Part shown: one piece after another, positions 8,751 to 17,521 of the stretch
Layout: each line of letters begins with the position of its first letter
Numbering within the stretch: the stretch's first letter is position 1
Assembly (NCBI RefSeq): GCF_009299475.1
Contig: NZ_WBSN01000009.1
Span: 1 to 64,000 of the forward strand
Direction: 5' to 3'
DNA: 64,000 nucleotides
Source of the DNA: Bifidobacterium avesanii
GTDB taxonomy: Bacteria; Actinomycetota; Actinomycetes; Actinomycetales; Bifidobacteriaceae
Position numbers and translations under genes: made by a program
Notes under the pieces: generated by a model
Seen by the model: only the letters and a program-made list of their open reading frames with translations
Databases searched by the model: none
What the model was told of the DNA's origin: nothing

Positions 8751-9473
8751 TCAGAAGCGGTCGAGGATGTCCCGCGTCATGTCCGCGAGCCGGGGCGCGC
8801 AGAACGTCGGCTCGCGGCCCGGCACGGGGTCGTGGATGTAGGCGGTCGCGTACCCGGCCGCGGCGACCGGGGCGATGTCGTTGACCCAGTGGTCGCCGAT
8901 GCTCAGCAGCCGGTGCGCCCGCTCGCCGCGCCCGTCCGCGGTGTTCGTGGCGTCCGTGTCGGAGGCCTTGTCTCCGATCAGCCGGCGGATCACCTCGGGC
9001 CAGCCGCCGGGCTTGCCGCTCCCCGGAAGGATGGCGTCGAACAGGCCGAGCACCCCGAACCGCGCGAGCGTCTCCTTGAGCCCGATGAGCGGCGAGTTGG
9101 TCACCAGCACGCACGCGCGGCCGGCGTCGGCCAGACGGCCGAGGAACGCCCCCAGTCCCTCCGGCGCCCGCACGTCGAACGCGCCTTGGGCCAGGGCGTG
9201 GCGCGATGCGAGATAGGCCTCGCCGCTCGTCTCGGCGGGCACCCCGGTCCGGGCTGCGGCGCGCTGCACCACGTCGTAGGCGTCCTCGCAGCCGGGGAAT
9301 GCGGACGGGTCGTCGAGGAAGCGTCCCAGCTCCCCGCGGGCGCGCTCCGCGTCCGGCTCCGTCATATGGTCGAACACCGCGTCGGCGTACGCCCACACCG
9401 GGGCCGCGCCGAGGCACACCGTGCCGTCGAAGTCGAAGACGACCACCTTGCGGTCGGGGAATAAAACGGTCAT
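8751..9473 (-). CDS. HAD-superfamily hydrolase
   Basis: A 240-residue haloacid-dehalogenase-like phosphatase. Motif I is VVFDFDGTVC (Asp14 nucleophile, Asp16 acid/base), motif II is CVLVTNSP, and motif IV lies in SIGDHWVNDIAPVAAAGY. A helical cap sits between motifs I and II (about residues 25-110), as in phosphoglycolate-phosphatase-like members. The substrate is unknown. TTCCGGAAAGGACCTTTGCC lies just upstream of the ATG on the minus strand. It follows the Ugp-like operon in the same direction but is separated from it by a terminator. Confidence 0.85.
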   Translation of the reverse strand: MTVLFPDRKVVVFDFDGTVCLGAAPVWAYADAVFDHMTEPDAERARGELGRFLDDPSAFPGCEDAYDVVQRAAARTGVPAETSGEAYLASRHALAQGAFDVRAPEGLGAFLGRLADAGRACVLVTNSPLIGLKETLARFGVLGLFDAILPGSGKPGGWPEVIRRLIGDKASDTDATNTADGRGERAHRLLSIGDHWVNDIAPVAAAGYATAYIHDPVPGREPTFCAPRLADMTRDILDRF

Positions 9474-9546
9474 GGCAAAGGTCCTTTCCGGATATTCAAT
9501 TCAACCATGGTTCTCAGCCGTGGTTCTCGGTTCTGGTTCCAAAGAC

Positions 9547-9595
9547 GAAAAACGGCTCCCCGGCCGCCGGGATCGCGCCCGGGCCCGGGGAGCCG
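9547..9595 (-). terminator. Rho-independent terminator of the Ugp-like operon
   Basis: An 11-bp stem, CGGCTCCCCGG (9553-9563) with CCGGGGAGCCG (9585-9595), is followed on the minus strand by TTTTTCG. It lies 17 bases after the stop of the substrate-binding lipoprotein gene. Confidence 0.85.
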
Positions 9596-9611
9596 CGTGT
9601 TCCTCAGCCGA

Positions 9612-10889
9612 TCACTGCTTCACGTCGGAATCGAACGTGGCCTTGTAGCGGGAGAGCACGTCGGTGAGGTTCTGCGACGGGTTGGCGAGGTAGCCCTCCA
9701 GCGCGGAGTCCGTGTCGTCCACGGCCTGCTGCGAGCCGGCCGACAGCGGCGCGGTGAACAGGTTCTTCGTCGCGTCGGCGAGGATCGGGGCGATGCTGCT
9801 GCCGGACTTGGTGTACTTGTCGTCCTTGATGGCGCTGGAGCGCACGGGCATGTAGCCGGTGTTCACGGCCCACGTGATCTGGCTGTCCTTGCTGGTCAGG
9901 AACTTCTCGTACATGAAGGCCGCGGTGCGCTGCTCGGGCGTGGCGGAGTCGAACATGTAGATGTCGGTGCCCTGCTGCAGCGAGTACTTGGCCGGGTAGG
10001 GGGCCACGCCGTACTCGAACTTGCCCGCGGCGCCCTGCTTGACGAAGGACTCGCCGGCGTTGGAGCCGATGTACATGCCCACCTTCTGGCTGCCGAACGG
10101 GCCGGACATGTACTTGTCCGTGCCGGCGATGCGCATGGTGCCGTCGGCGACGCCCTTGCCGTACCAGTCGAACGCGGCCTGCGACTGCGCGCCGGAGACG
10201 TCGAGCGACTTGTCGAACTCCGTGCCGTTGTTCTTGAGGTAGGTGATGTAGAAGTTCGACAGGGAGTCGAAGCCGAGGCCGGGGATGTTCTCGGACTGCT
10301 TGATCTTCTGCGAGGCCGCGACGAGCTCGTCGTAGGTCTTGGGCACCTGGATGCCGAGCTTGTCGAACAGCGTCTTGTTGTACCAGAGCACCTCGGTGGA
10401 CTTGTTGAACGGCATGCCGTAGATCTTGCCGTTGAAGGTCACGCCGTCGCGCAGGCCGGACAGCACGTCGTCCCAGTCGTCGAACGCGAGGTTCTTGTCG
10501 CTGGACTTGATGTAGTCGTCCAGCGCCACCACGGTGCCGTCCTCGAAGCCCTGCGAGAGCCAGCCCGGGTAGGCCTGCGTGATGGTGGGCAGGTTCTTCG
10601 GGCTCTGCATGGTGGCGGTGAGCTTCTGCTGCAGGTCGCCGTAGCTGGACTGGTTCTGCAGGGTCACCTTGATCTTCGGGTTGGCCTTCATGAACGCGTC
10701 GGTGAGCTGCTGCAGGGTGGTCTGCTGCGCGCCGGTCATGGCGTGCCAGAACGTGATCTCCACGTCCTTGTCGATCGTGGTGACGGGCGCCTCGTCGGCG
10801 TTGTCGGAGGATCCCGCGCCGCATCCGGCCAGTGCCATGGCGAGCGCCGCGACGGCGGCCAGCGCCTTTGCCTGGGTGAATTGCTTCAT
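9612..10889 (-). CDS. UgpB-like ABC transporter substrate-binding lipoprotein
   Basis: A 425-residue extracellular solute-binding protein of family 1. The signal sequence ends in a lipobox (LAGC, Cys23), so the mature protein is lipid-anchored outside the membrane. The segment EITFWHAMTGAQQ and the region GMPFNKSTEVLWYNKTLFDK closely resemble UgpB, the glycerol-3-phosphate/glycerophosphodiester binder, more than typical maltose binders. It is the last gene of the five-gene minus-strand operon, about 95 bases after the MBL gene, and is followed by a clear terminator. The substrate is inferred only from overall resemblance; an oligosaccharide remains possible. Confidence 0.88.
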   Translation of the reverse strand: MKQFTQAKALAAVAALAMALAGCGAGSSDNADEAPVTTIDKDVEITFWHAMTGAQQTTLQQLTDAFMKANPKIKVTLQNQSSYGDLQQKLTATMQSPKNLPTITQAYPGWLSQGFEDGTVVALDDYIKSSDKNLAFDDWDDVLSGLRDGVTFNGKIYGMPFNKSTEVLWYNKTLFDKLGIQVPKTYDELVAASQKIKQSENIPGLGFDSLSNFYITYLKNNGTEFDKSLDVSGAQSQAAFDWYGKGVADGTMRIAGTDKYMSGPFGSQKVGMYIGSNAGESFVKQGAAGKFEYGVAPYPAKYSLQQGTDIYMFDSATPEQRTAAFMYEKFLTSKDSQITWAVNTGYMPVRSSAIKDDKYTKSGSSIAPILADATKNLFTAPLSAGSQQAVDDTDSALEGYLANPSQNLTDVLSRYKATFDSDVKQ

Positions 10890-10918
10890 GATTGTTCCTG
10901 CTTCCTTGATTCTTGTTA

Positions 10919-10964
10919 TTGGAAATGCCTGTGTTTGGAAATTCTTGTGTATGGAAATCCTCGG
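10919..10964. repeat. 16-bp tandem repeat, about three units
   Basis: TTGGAAATGCCTGTGT, TTGGAAATTCTTGTGT and ATGGAAATCCTCGG follow each other without gaps in the spacer between the MBL gene and the binding-protein gene. The AT-richness contrasts with the surroundings. It may tune expression of the binding protein through mRNA structure or stability. Confidence 0.75.
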
Positions 10965-10984
10965 ATCGCCCGCCGAGGCCGCGG

Positions 10985-12361
10985 CTACAGCTCCACCACG
11001 AGCCCGCGCTCGGGCAGGATCATCATGCCGTAGTCGTTGCGGTAGCGTTCCGGATGCTCGCCGTGCACGGGGGCGAGCACGTGCGGGCGGACCGTGTCGA
11101 TGATCTCGAACTCGCGCTCCACGGTCGCGTGCCCGTCGCAGCTGATGCGCCGGGCGTCGACGCCGAGGTCCGCGAAGCTCTGGAAGAACGGCGCGTAGGA
11201 CGGGTCGTAGGGACCGAGCGGGGCGGCGCCGGTGTGCACGTACAGGCCGCCGCGCTTCAGGTCCCGCTGCCGCGCGGCGCGGGTGGCGTCGTCGAGCTGC
11301 CAGAAGTACGAGCCCTCGTCGTCCAGCAGCGCGTCCAGCGGCACCTCGAGCGCCGGGTCGAGCTCCACGGCCTCGTCGGGCAGGGGGCGGTCCGCGTCCC
11401 CGGAGCCGCGGAACCAGTGGACCCGCTCGCCGGTCACCGCCGTGTAGACGGCCGCCTCGTGCTCGGCGAGCACCGTCGTGCGCGGCACTTCGCGGATGAG
11501 ATGGCGGATGCGGTCGATGTTGGTGGGGTAGTAGTTGAACGTGACCTGCCGGTGCGCGTTGTCGCCCACGAGCGCGGCGATTTGGTCGCACACCTCGGCC
11601 TCGGTGACCTCCGGGCGCGGCTCGCCCACGCCGGGTTCGGAGAACGAGAGGGACGTGCCCTCCATGATGAGCATGTCCGCGCGGCGGGCCGCGGCGAGGA
11701 ACGCGTAGGTCTTGTCCCTGAGGAACCCGTGGAAGCGGATGTCGCCCGTGTAGGCGATGCGGCGGTCCGGCGTGTCGATGATGAAGCCGCTCGCGCCGTA
11801 CGCGTCGTGGTCCACCTGCAGCAGGGTCACGCGGATCGAGCCGATGCGCACCGCGCCGCCGTACGGCAGTCCGGTGATCGGGCGCGTGTGCGGCGCCGAG
11901 GCGTCGCCGCGCTCGCGGGCGAACGGCGGGAAGTCGAAGTCGTCGTGCGTGTTCATCGCCTCGAGCACGGCCTTGGTGTCCTCGGAGGCGTACAGCGGGA
12001 TGTCGCGGTCGAGGTAGTTGATCATCTTGGTGTGGTCGAGGTGCGCGTGCGAGAGGAACACGGCCGCGTGCGCGTGCCCGTCGGCGCGCCATTCATGGCC
12101 GTCGACCGGGATGTCGCGGTCGAAGACCCCCGGCAGATAGGGTACGAGCCCCAGCCGCACCAGGTCGTTGAGGTCGCGCGGCTGCTCGGGCGCGCCGGGG
12201 TCGTAGGCGCAGCCGAAGTCGAACATGACGTGGCTGTCGCCGTACTCCACGTCGATCAGATTGCCGCCTATCGTGCGCACGCCGCGGTAGAAGGTCACGC
12301 GCGTCTTGTCCCTGCGCCCGCCGCGTGTGGCGGGAACGCCGGATTCAGCCTTTGATGCCAT
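10985..12361 (-). CDS. MBL-fold metallo-hydrolase, RNase J/beta-CASP-like
   Basis: A 458-residue metallo-beta-lactamase-fold protein. The metal site is clear: HAHLDH at residues 105-110, a VDHDAYGASGF segment, and TGDIRFHG carrying the bridging Asp. The C-terminal SCDGHATVEREFEIIDTVRPHVLAPVHGEHP matches the SGHA and VHGE patches of beta-CASP nucleases such as RNase J, although it is shorter than RNase J. The start was set at the ATG preceded by AAGGAG, overlapping the upstream permease stop by 17 bases. Its position inside a Ugp-like ABC operon is odd: it could be a phosphodiesterase acting on the imported compound, or an RNA-processing enzyme. Cytosolic; no signal peptide. Confidence 0.82.
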   Translation of the reverse strand: MASKAESGVPATRGGRRDKTRVTFYRGVRTIGGNLIDVEYGDSHVMFDFGCAYDPGAPEQPRDLNDLVRLGLVPYLPGVFDRDIPVDGHEWRADGHAHAAVFLSHAHLDHTKMINYLDRDIPLYASEDTKAVLEAMNTHDDFDFPPFARERGDASAPHTRPITGLPYGGAVRIGSIRVTLLQVDHDAYGASGFIIDTPDRRIAYTGDIRFHGFLRDKTYAFLAAARRADMLIMEGTSLSFSEPGVGEPRPEVTEAEVCDQIAALVGDNAHRQVTFNYYPTNIDRIRHLIREVPRTTVLAEHEAAVYTAVTGERVHWFRGSGDADRPLPDEAVELDPALEVPLDALLDDEGSYFWQLDDATRAARQRDLKRGGLYVHTGAAPLGPYDPSYAPFFQSFADLGVDARRISCDGHATVEREFEIIDTVRPHVLAPVHGEHPERYRNDYGMMILPERGLVVEL

Positions 12362-13163
12362 TTTGGGCAACTCCTTCGATGATGTGCTTGTGGAAGATCG
12401 CATAGAGGATGAGGATCGGGATGATCGTGATGGCGCTCGCCGCCATCTGCAGCTGCACGGCCGTGCCGCTTTCCGAGGCGAACGCGCTCAGGCCGTTGCT
12501 GATCAGGCGCATGTCCGTGGTGTTGGTCACCAGAATGGGCCACAGGAAGTTGTTCCAGCCGCCGATGAACAGCAGCAGCCCCATGGTGAACAGCGCGGGC
12601 CGGCACATGGGCAGCATGATCCTCCAGATGAACTCCAGATCGCCGCAGCCCTGCACCTTGGCCGCGTTGTAGTAGGTGCGCGGCACGGCGGTCAGGTACT
12701 GCGTGAGGTAGAAGATGTAGAACACGCTCGCCAGCGAGGGCAGGGTGAGCGCCGGATAGGTGTCCAGCAGGCCGAGGTCCGCGATGGTGCTGTAGTTGGT
12801 GAACACCACGATCTCGTACGGGACCATGAGCAGCGCCACGAGGCACGCCATGAGCGCCTTCTTGAACCGGAAGTCCAGGCAGGTGAGCGCGAACCCGGCG
12901 AGCACCGTGGTGACCATGGTGCCCAGCGTGGAGGCGCCGGCCACGAGGACCGTGTTGACGAAGTACCGGGCGAACGGGGCCTGTCGCATGGCCTCCGCGA
13001 AGTTGCCCCACTGGGCGTGCGCGGGCACCAGCGTGGGCGGGATGCTCGTGCTCTCCTGATAGGTCATGAGGCTGCCGGACAGCATGTAGACGAACGGGAA
13101 CAGCGTGATGACGGCCATCGCCACGATGAAGACGTAGCGCAGGGCCAAACCGATGTGCTTCAT
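12345..13163 (-). CDS. ABC transporter permease (UgpE/MalG-like)
   Basis: A 272-residue inner-membrane permease with about six spans. The cytoplasmic EAA-type loop reads YNAAKVQGCGDLEFIWRIMLPM (about residues 160-185), where the ATPase docks. The N-terminal helix ends in FPFVYMLSGSLM, as in MalG/UgpE. The ATG at 13163 was preferred; a GTG three codons earlier (13172) is possible. It lies 20 bases after the partner permease and overlaps the MBL gene at its 3' end, so the operon is tightly packed. Confidence 0.92.
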   Translation of the reverse strand: MKHIGLALRYVFIVAMAVITLFPFVYMLSGSLMTYQESTSIPPTLVPAHAQWGNFAEAMRQAPFARYFVNTVLVAGASTLGTMVTTVLAGFALTCLDFRFKKALMACLVALLMVPYEIVVFTNYSTIADLGLLDTYPALTLPSLASVFYIFYLTQYLTAVPRTYYNAAKVQGCGDLEFIWRIMLPMCRPALFTMGLLLFIGGWNNFLWPILVTNTTDMRLISNGLSAFASESGTAVQLQMAASAITIIPILILYAIFHKHIIEGVAQNGIKG

Positions 13164-13183
13164 GGATATCACTTGCCTGTCAC

Positions 13184-14139
13184 TTACTTGGAAAGCTTCT
13201 TGAGCAGCGCGTTCTCAAGCAGCGTGAACGCGAGGATGAGCAGGAACAGCAGCACGCCGGCCGCCATGCCCTGACCGTACTTGTGATCCACGTAGAACTT
13301 GTTGAAGATGTAGAACACGGCCGTGGTGGCGCTGTTGCCGATGCCGGCCTTGCCGTTGAACAGGGCGTACACCTCCGTGTACACCTTGAAGCTGTTGATG
13401 AAGTTCACGATCGCGAGGAACGTGAGCATGGGGATCATCTGCGGCAGCGTGATGCGCCGGAGCTGCTGCCAGCCGGTGGCGCCGTACATGTCCGCCACCT
13501 TGTAGTAGTTGCGGTTGATCGAGCGCAGACCCGACAGCATGATGATGATGTTGAACGCGAGGCACGACCAGACGCCGAAGATCAGCAGCGCGGCCATGTT
13601 GAGCCTCGGGTCGTTGAGGAAGTCGAACGGGCCGATCCCCACCTTGCCGAGCAGGAAGTTAAGCACGCCGTAGTCGCCGTTGAGCAGGTAGCGGAACACG
13701 ATGCCGATGGCGATCACGCTGGTGAGGTATGGGATGAAGAACAGCGCCTCGAAGAAGCGCCCGCCCTTCATGCGCCCGTTGAGCGTGAGCGCGATGGCCA
13801 TGGAGATGACCATGCCCATCGGCACCACCACCACGGCGAAGACGGCCGTGTTGGCGATGGCCGTGTGGAACTCCGGGTCCGCGACCACGAATGCGAAGTT
13901 GTCGGCGCCGGCGAACTTCGGGCGGCGTAGGCTGTTGGTCTGGAACGCCATGACGAAGATGCGGATCAGCGGCCACACGTTGAACAGGGCGATGAAGAAC
14001 AGCGCCGGGGCGAGGAACAGCCATGCGCGGGGCTGGCGCTCGGCGCTGTAGGAGAACGGGCCGCGCCGGGTTGCCGTGGAGACCTTGGTGGCCGTGGAGA
14101 CCTTGGCGGTCTTGGCGGGGGAAGTCGTTGCGGCGCTCA

Positions 14140-14140
<1 letters not shown>
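13184..14140 (-). CDS. ABC transporter permease (UgpA/MalF-like)
   Basis: A 318-residue inner-membrane permease with about six spans after a hydrophilic N-terminal tail of about 40 residues. The EAA loop is MYGATGWQQLRRITLPQM (about residues 217-234). The tail contains a duplicated heptapeptide (KVSTATK then KVSTATR) encoded by a short tandem DNA duplication, a likely recent slippage. The start overlaps the ATPase stop (TGATG). It pairs with the downstream permease to form the channel for the UgpB-like lipoprotein. Confidence 0.92.
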
Positions 14141-15240
<1,100 letters not shown>

Positions 15241-15442
15241 GATGGCATCCCCTTACGGCGTGCCGGCCTCATGACCGACGCGGTATGAACGTGACCCAGT
15301 ATGGCAGGGGATCGCCGGGGACTCGTCGGCCGGGTGCGGGGCTTCATCGTGCGGGCCCCGAATGTTCATGTTCGTCATGCGGCGGCTATGTCGCGTTCAT
15401 GTTGAGGGGGCGGATCGCCGGCTTGGCCGGCCCGGGTATGCG

Positions 15443-15476
15443 AACGGCCCGCCCTCCGTGGTGGAGGACGGGCCGT
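15443..15476 (-). terminator. Hairpin downstream of yhbY
   Basis: AACGGCCCGCCCTCC pairs with GGAGGACGGGCCGTT across a short GTGGT loop. It lies 40 bases after the yhbY stop. No clear U-tract follows, so termination strength is uncertain. The rest of 15241-15515 holds the Ugp-like operon leader and nothing else recognisable. Confidence 0.6.
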
Positions 15477-15515
15477 TGGATCGACGGATGCGCGCAGTCG
15501 CGCGTCTGCCGGTCG

Positions 15516-15821
15516 TTACTCGCGCACGAGCTGGATGTGCTCCACGTCGTCGCGCTTGGAGCGGCGGTAGAGCACCGCGCGGTTGCCGATGGTCTGCACG
15601 ACTTCGGCGCCCAGCGCCTCGGCCAGCTCCGCGGCGGCCTCCTTGGCGGTGTAGCCGGAGCCGTCCTGAATCTGGAACTTGACGAGCTCGTGGCTTTCGA
15701 GCGTCTCGTCGGCCTGCTTGGTCAGGGCGTCGGTGATGTCGTTTTTGCCGATGTACACGAGGGGCTTGAGCGCGTTCGCCAGCGCGCGCAGTTGCTTGGT
15801 CTGTTTCTTGGTGAGCGTCAT
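15516..15821 (-). CDS. yhbY: YhbY-family RNA-binding protein (CRM domain)
   Basis: A 101-residue CRM-domain protein linked in other bacteria to late assembly of the large ribosomal subunit. It covers the whole domain: LTKKQTKQLRALA at the N-terminus, the LVYIGKNDIT loop carrying the family's GxxG-like RNA-contact turn, ELVKFQI, and IGNRAVLYRRS near the C-terminus. The start was chosen at MTLTKKQ, the usual family N-terminus. It stands alone on the minus strand, divergent from the SLC13-type permease. Confidence 0.9.
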   Translation of the reverse strand: MTLTKKQTKQLRALANALKPLVYIGKNDITDALTKQADETLESHELVKFQIQDGSGYTAKEAAAELAEALGAEVVQTIGNRAVLYRRSKRDDVEHIQLVRE

Positions 15822-16131
15822 GCGCCCCAGCATAGCGAAGGGGCCGGTCCGTCGGCGGCCCGCGCCGTCGCCTGGTTCGCGTTGTCGTGTGGTTCGCGTT
15901 GCCGGGCCCCCGGACGCCCGGCGGCAACGGAATGCGCGATTTTGGGCCGCCGCCGGCGCCGCGAAGCCGTTCCCGGTGAAAAATCGGGCTTCCGTTGCCG
16001 CCGCACCCGCCCCGACACTCGTAGACTACGTAGTTTTTTCGCGGTTGACGTTATCATGCAGAGAAAAACAGTCTTTCGCCGAACGGTCCGGAATGGTCCG
16101 GGACGGTTCGGAACAATTCATGGAGGAATTG
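15822..16131. other. Intergenic region with inverted repeat
   Basis: No gene is seen. It contains two TGGTTCGCGTTG copies near 15871 and 15891. It also contains an inverted repeat whose arms (about 15919-15943 and 15978-16002) both read CGGCAACGGAANNNCGATTTT outward from the centre. The same core appears in the terminator at 31407-31456 and near 39876-39899. TTGACG at 16045 could be a -35 element, but no good -10 follows. Confidence 0.45.
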
Positions 16132-17331
16132 ATGCGCCGCTGGCTGGTCACGGTACTCAAGCGTGAAACCGTACTCATCGTGGCGACCGTGCTGGCGATC
16201 GTCTCCTGCTTCATCGTGCCGCCGGACGCCGAATATGCCGGCTACATCCACACGAGCACCATCGCCCAGCTCGTGAGCCTCATGGTCGTGGTGTGCGGCA
16301 TGCAGCGCATCGGGCTGTTCCGCATCATCGGCTCGCGCCTGCTGCGCCGCGTGAGCACCGCGCGCGGACTCGTGCTCGTGCTCGTCGCGCTGCCGTTCCT
16401 CTCCGCCATGCTCATCACCAACGACGTGGCGCTCGTCACCTTCGTGCCCTTCGCCATCGCCGTGCTCATCATGGCCGGGCTCGAGGACCGCACCATCCTC
16501 GTGGCCACGCTCATGACCGTCGCCGCCAACGTGGGCAGCATGCTCACGCCCATCGGCAACGCGCACAACCTGTACCTGAAGGCCCTCACCGGCATGCCGA
16601 CGCTCGAGTTCATCGGCATCATGGCGCCGTATTCGGCCCTCGCCGCCGCGCTGATCGTGGCCGGCGTGTGCCTCGCCTTCGACTCCACGCCGGTGGGCGA
16701 GGGGCTCGGCGGGCTCGACGGCAACGGCATCGAGCGCGGCGTGCTCGCTCCCGAGCGGGGCAAGCACCAGCCCGACGAGATCCGCCTGACCGGCTACGGC
16801 GCGGGCCACGGCGGATGGAGGACGCCCGTGTACGCCGCCCTGTTCGTGGTCTGCCTGCTCGCCGTGGGCGACGTGCTGCCGCTGTGGGCCATGTGCGCGA
16901 TCGTCGCGGCGACGTTCCTCGTGACCGACCGCCGCGTGTTCCGCTACGTCGACTGGGGCCTGCCGCTCACGTTCTGCGCGTTCTTCGTGTTCATCGGCAA
17001 CATGAAGCGCGTGCCCGAATTCGCCGGCCTCGCCGCCTCGCTCGTCGGCGACCATCCGCTCGAGGTGGCCATCGCGTCCAGCCAGGTCATCAGCAACGTG
17101 CCGACCACCCTGCTGCTCTCCGGCTTCTGCGACCAGTGGCGCCCGCTCATCATCGGCACCAATCTGGGCGGCATGGGCACGCTCATCGCCTCCATGGCCT
17201 CGCTCATCTCCTACAAGGGCACGGTGGCGAAGTACCCCGACCGCAAGGGCCGCTACCTCGCGGTGTACACGGGCGTCAACGTGCTGTTCGTGGCCGCGCT
17301 GCTGGCGCTGAGCTGGGTCATCGAGCCCTGA
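16132..17331 (+). CDS. SLC13/ArsB-type anion or Na+ permease
   Basis: A 399-residue polytopic membrane protein of the ion-transporter superfamily that holds ArsB, NhaD and SLC13 carriers. Diagnostic stretches are MLITNDVALVTFVPFAI (about residues 87-103), VGSMLTPIGNAHNLYL (about 130-145), and a second inverted-repeat half with IASSQVISNVPTTLLLSGF (about 318-336). These form the re-entrant substrate loops. GGAGGA directly upstream decides the ATG at 16132 over one four codons earlier. The substrate (dicarboxylate, arsenite or Na+/H+) cannot be chosen from sequence. No neighbours point to one. Confidence 0.82.
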   Translation: MRRWLVTVLKRETVLIVATVLAIVSCFIVPPDAEYAGYIHTSTIAQLVSLMVVVCGMQRIGLFRIIGSRLLRRVSTARGLVLVLVALPFLSAMLITNDVALVTFVPFAIAVLIMAGLEDRTILVATLMTVAANVGSMLTPIGNAHNLYLKALTGMPTLEFIGIMAPYSALAAALIVAGVCLAFDSTPVGEGLGGLDGNGIERGVLAPERGKHQPDEIRLTGYGAGHGGWRTPVYAALFVVCLLAVGDVLPLWAMCAIVAATFLVTDRRVFRYVDWGLPLTFCAFFVFIGNMKRVPEFAGLAASLVGDHPLEVAIASSQVISNVPTTLLLSGFCDQWRPLIIGTNLGGMGTLIASMASLISYKGTVAKYPDRKGRYLAVYTGVNVLFVAALLALSWVIEP

Positions 17332-17372
17332 GAGGAGGGGCGGCGGTGGCGCCCGGCCTCCGCGGGCGCCCG

Positions 17373-17493
17373 TATTTTCGATTCGTGTGGCGGTTTCCGG
17401 GCGATGGAACGGATGGGCATGACGCGGTTCCGCCGTTTTCCCGCGGCCCATATGTGGCATGGCCGCCGGAAACCACCACACGAATCGAAAATA
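17373..17493. repeat. 28-bp inverted repeat with 65-bp loop
   Basis: Arms 17373-17400 and 17466-17493 match with one mismatch and share the core TTTTCGATTCGTGTGG. The element fills the spacer between the SLC13-type permease and the GH51 gene, ending 28 bases before the GH51 start. It could be a terminator for the permease, a small palindromic insertion, or paired sites for a regulator of the glycosidase. Confidence 0.7.
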
Positions 17494-17521
17494 TGCCCGC
17501 CGGGCGTGGAATGATGGTGCC

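Noticed and set aside
9612-12092. A continuous 826-codon minus-strand frame joining MBL-gene DNA with the binding lipoprotein.
   Set aside because: Only the part from 10889 onward looks like protein (signal peptide and lipobox); the rest is an out-of-frame reading of the MBL gene, common in GC-rich DNA.
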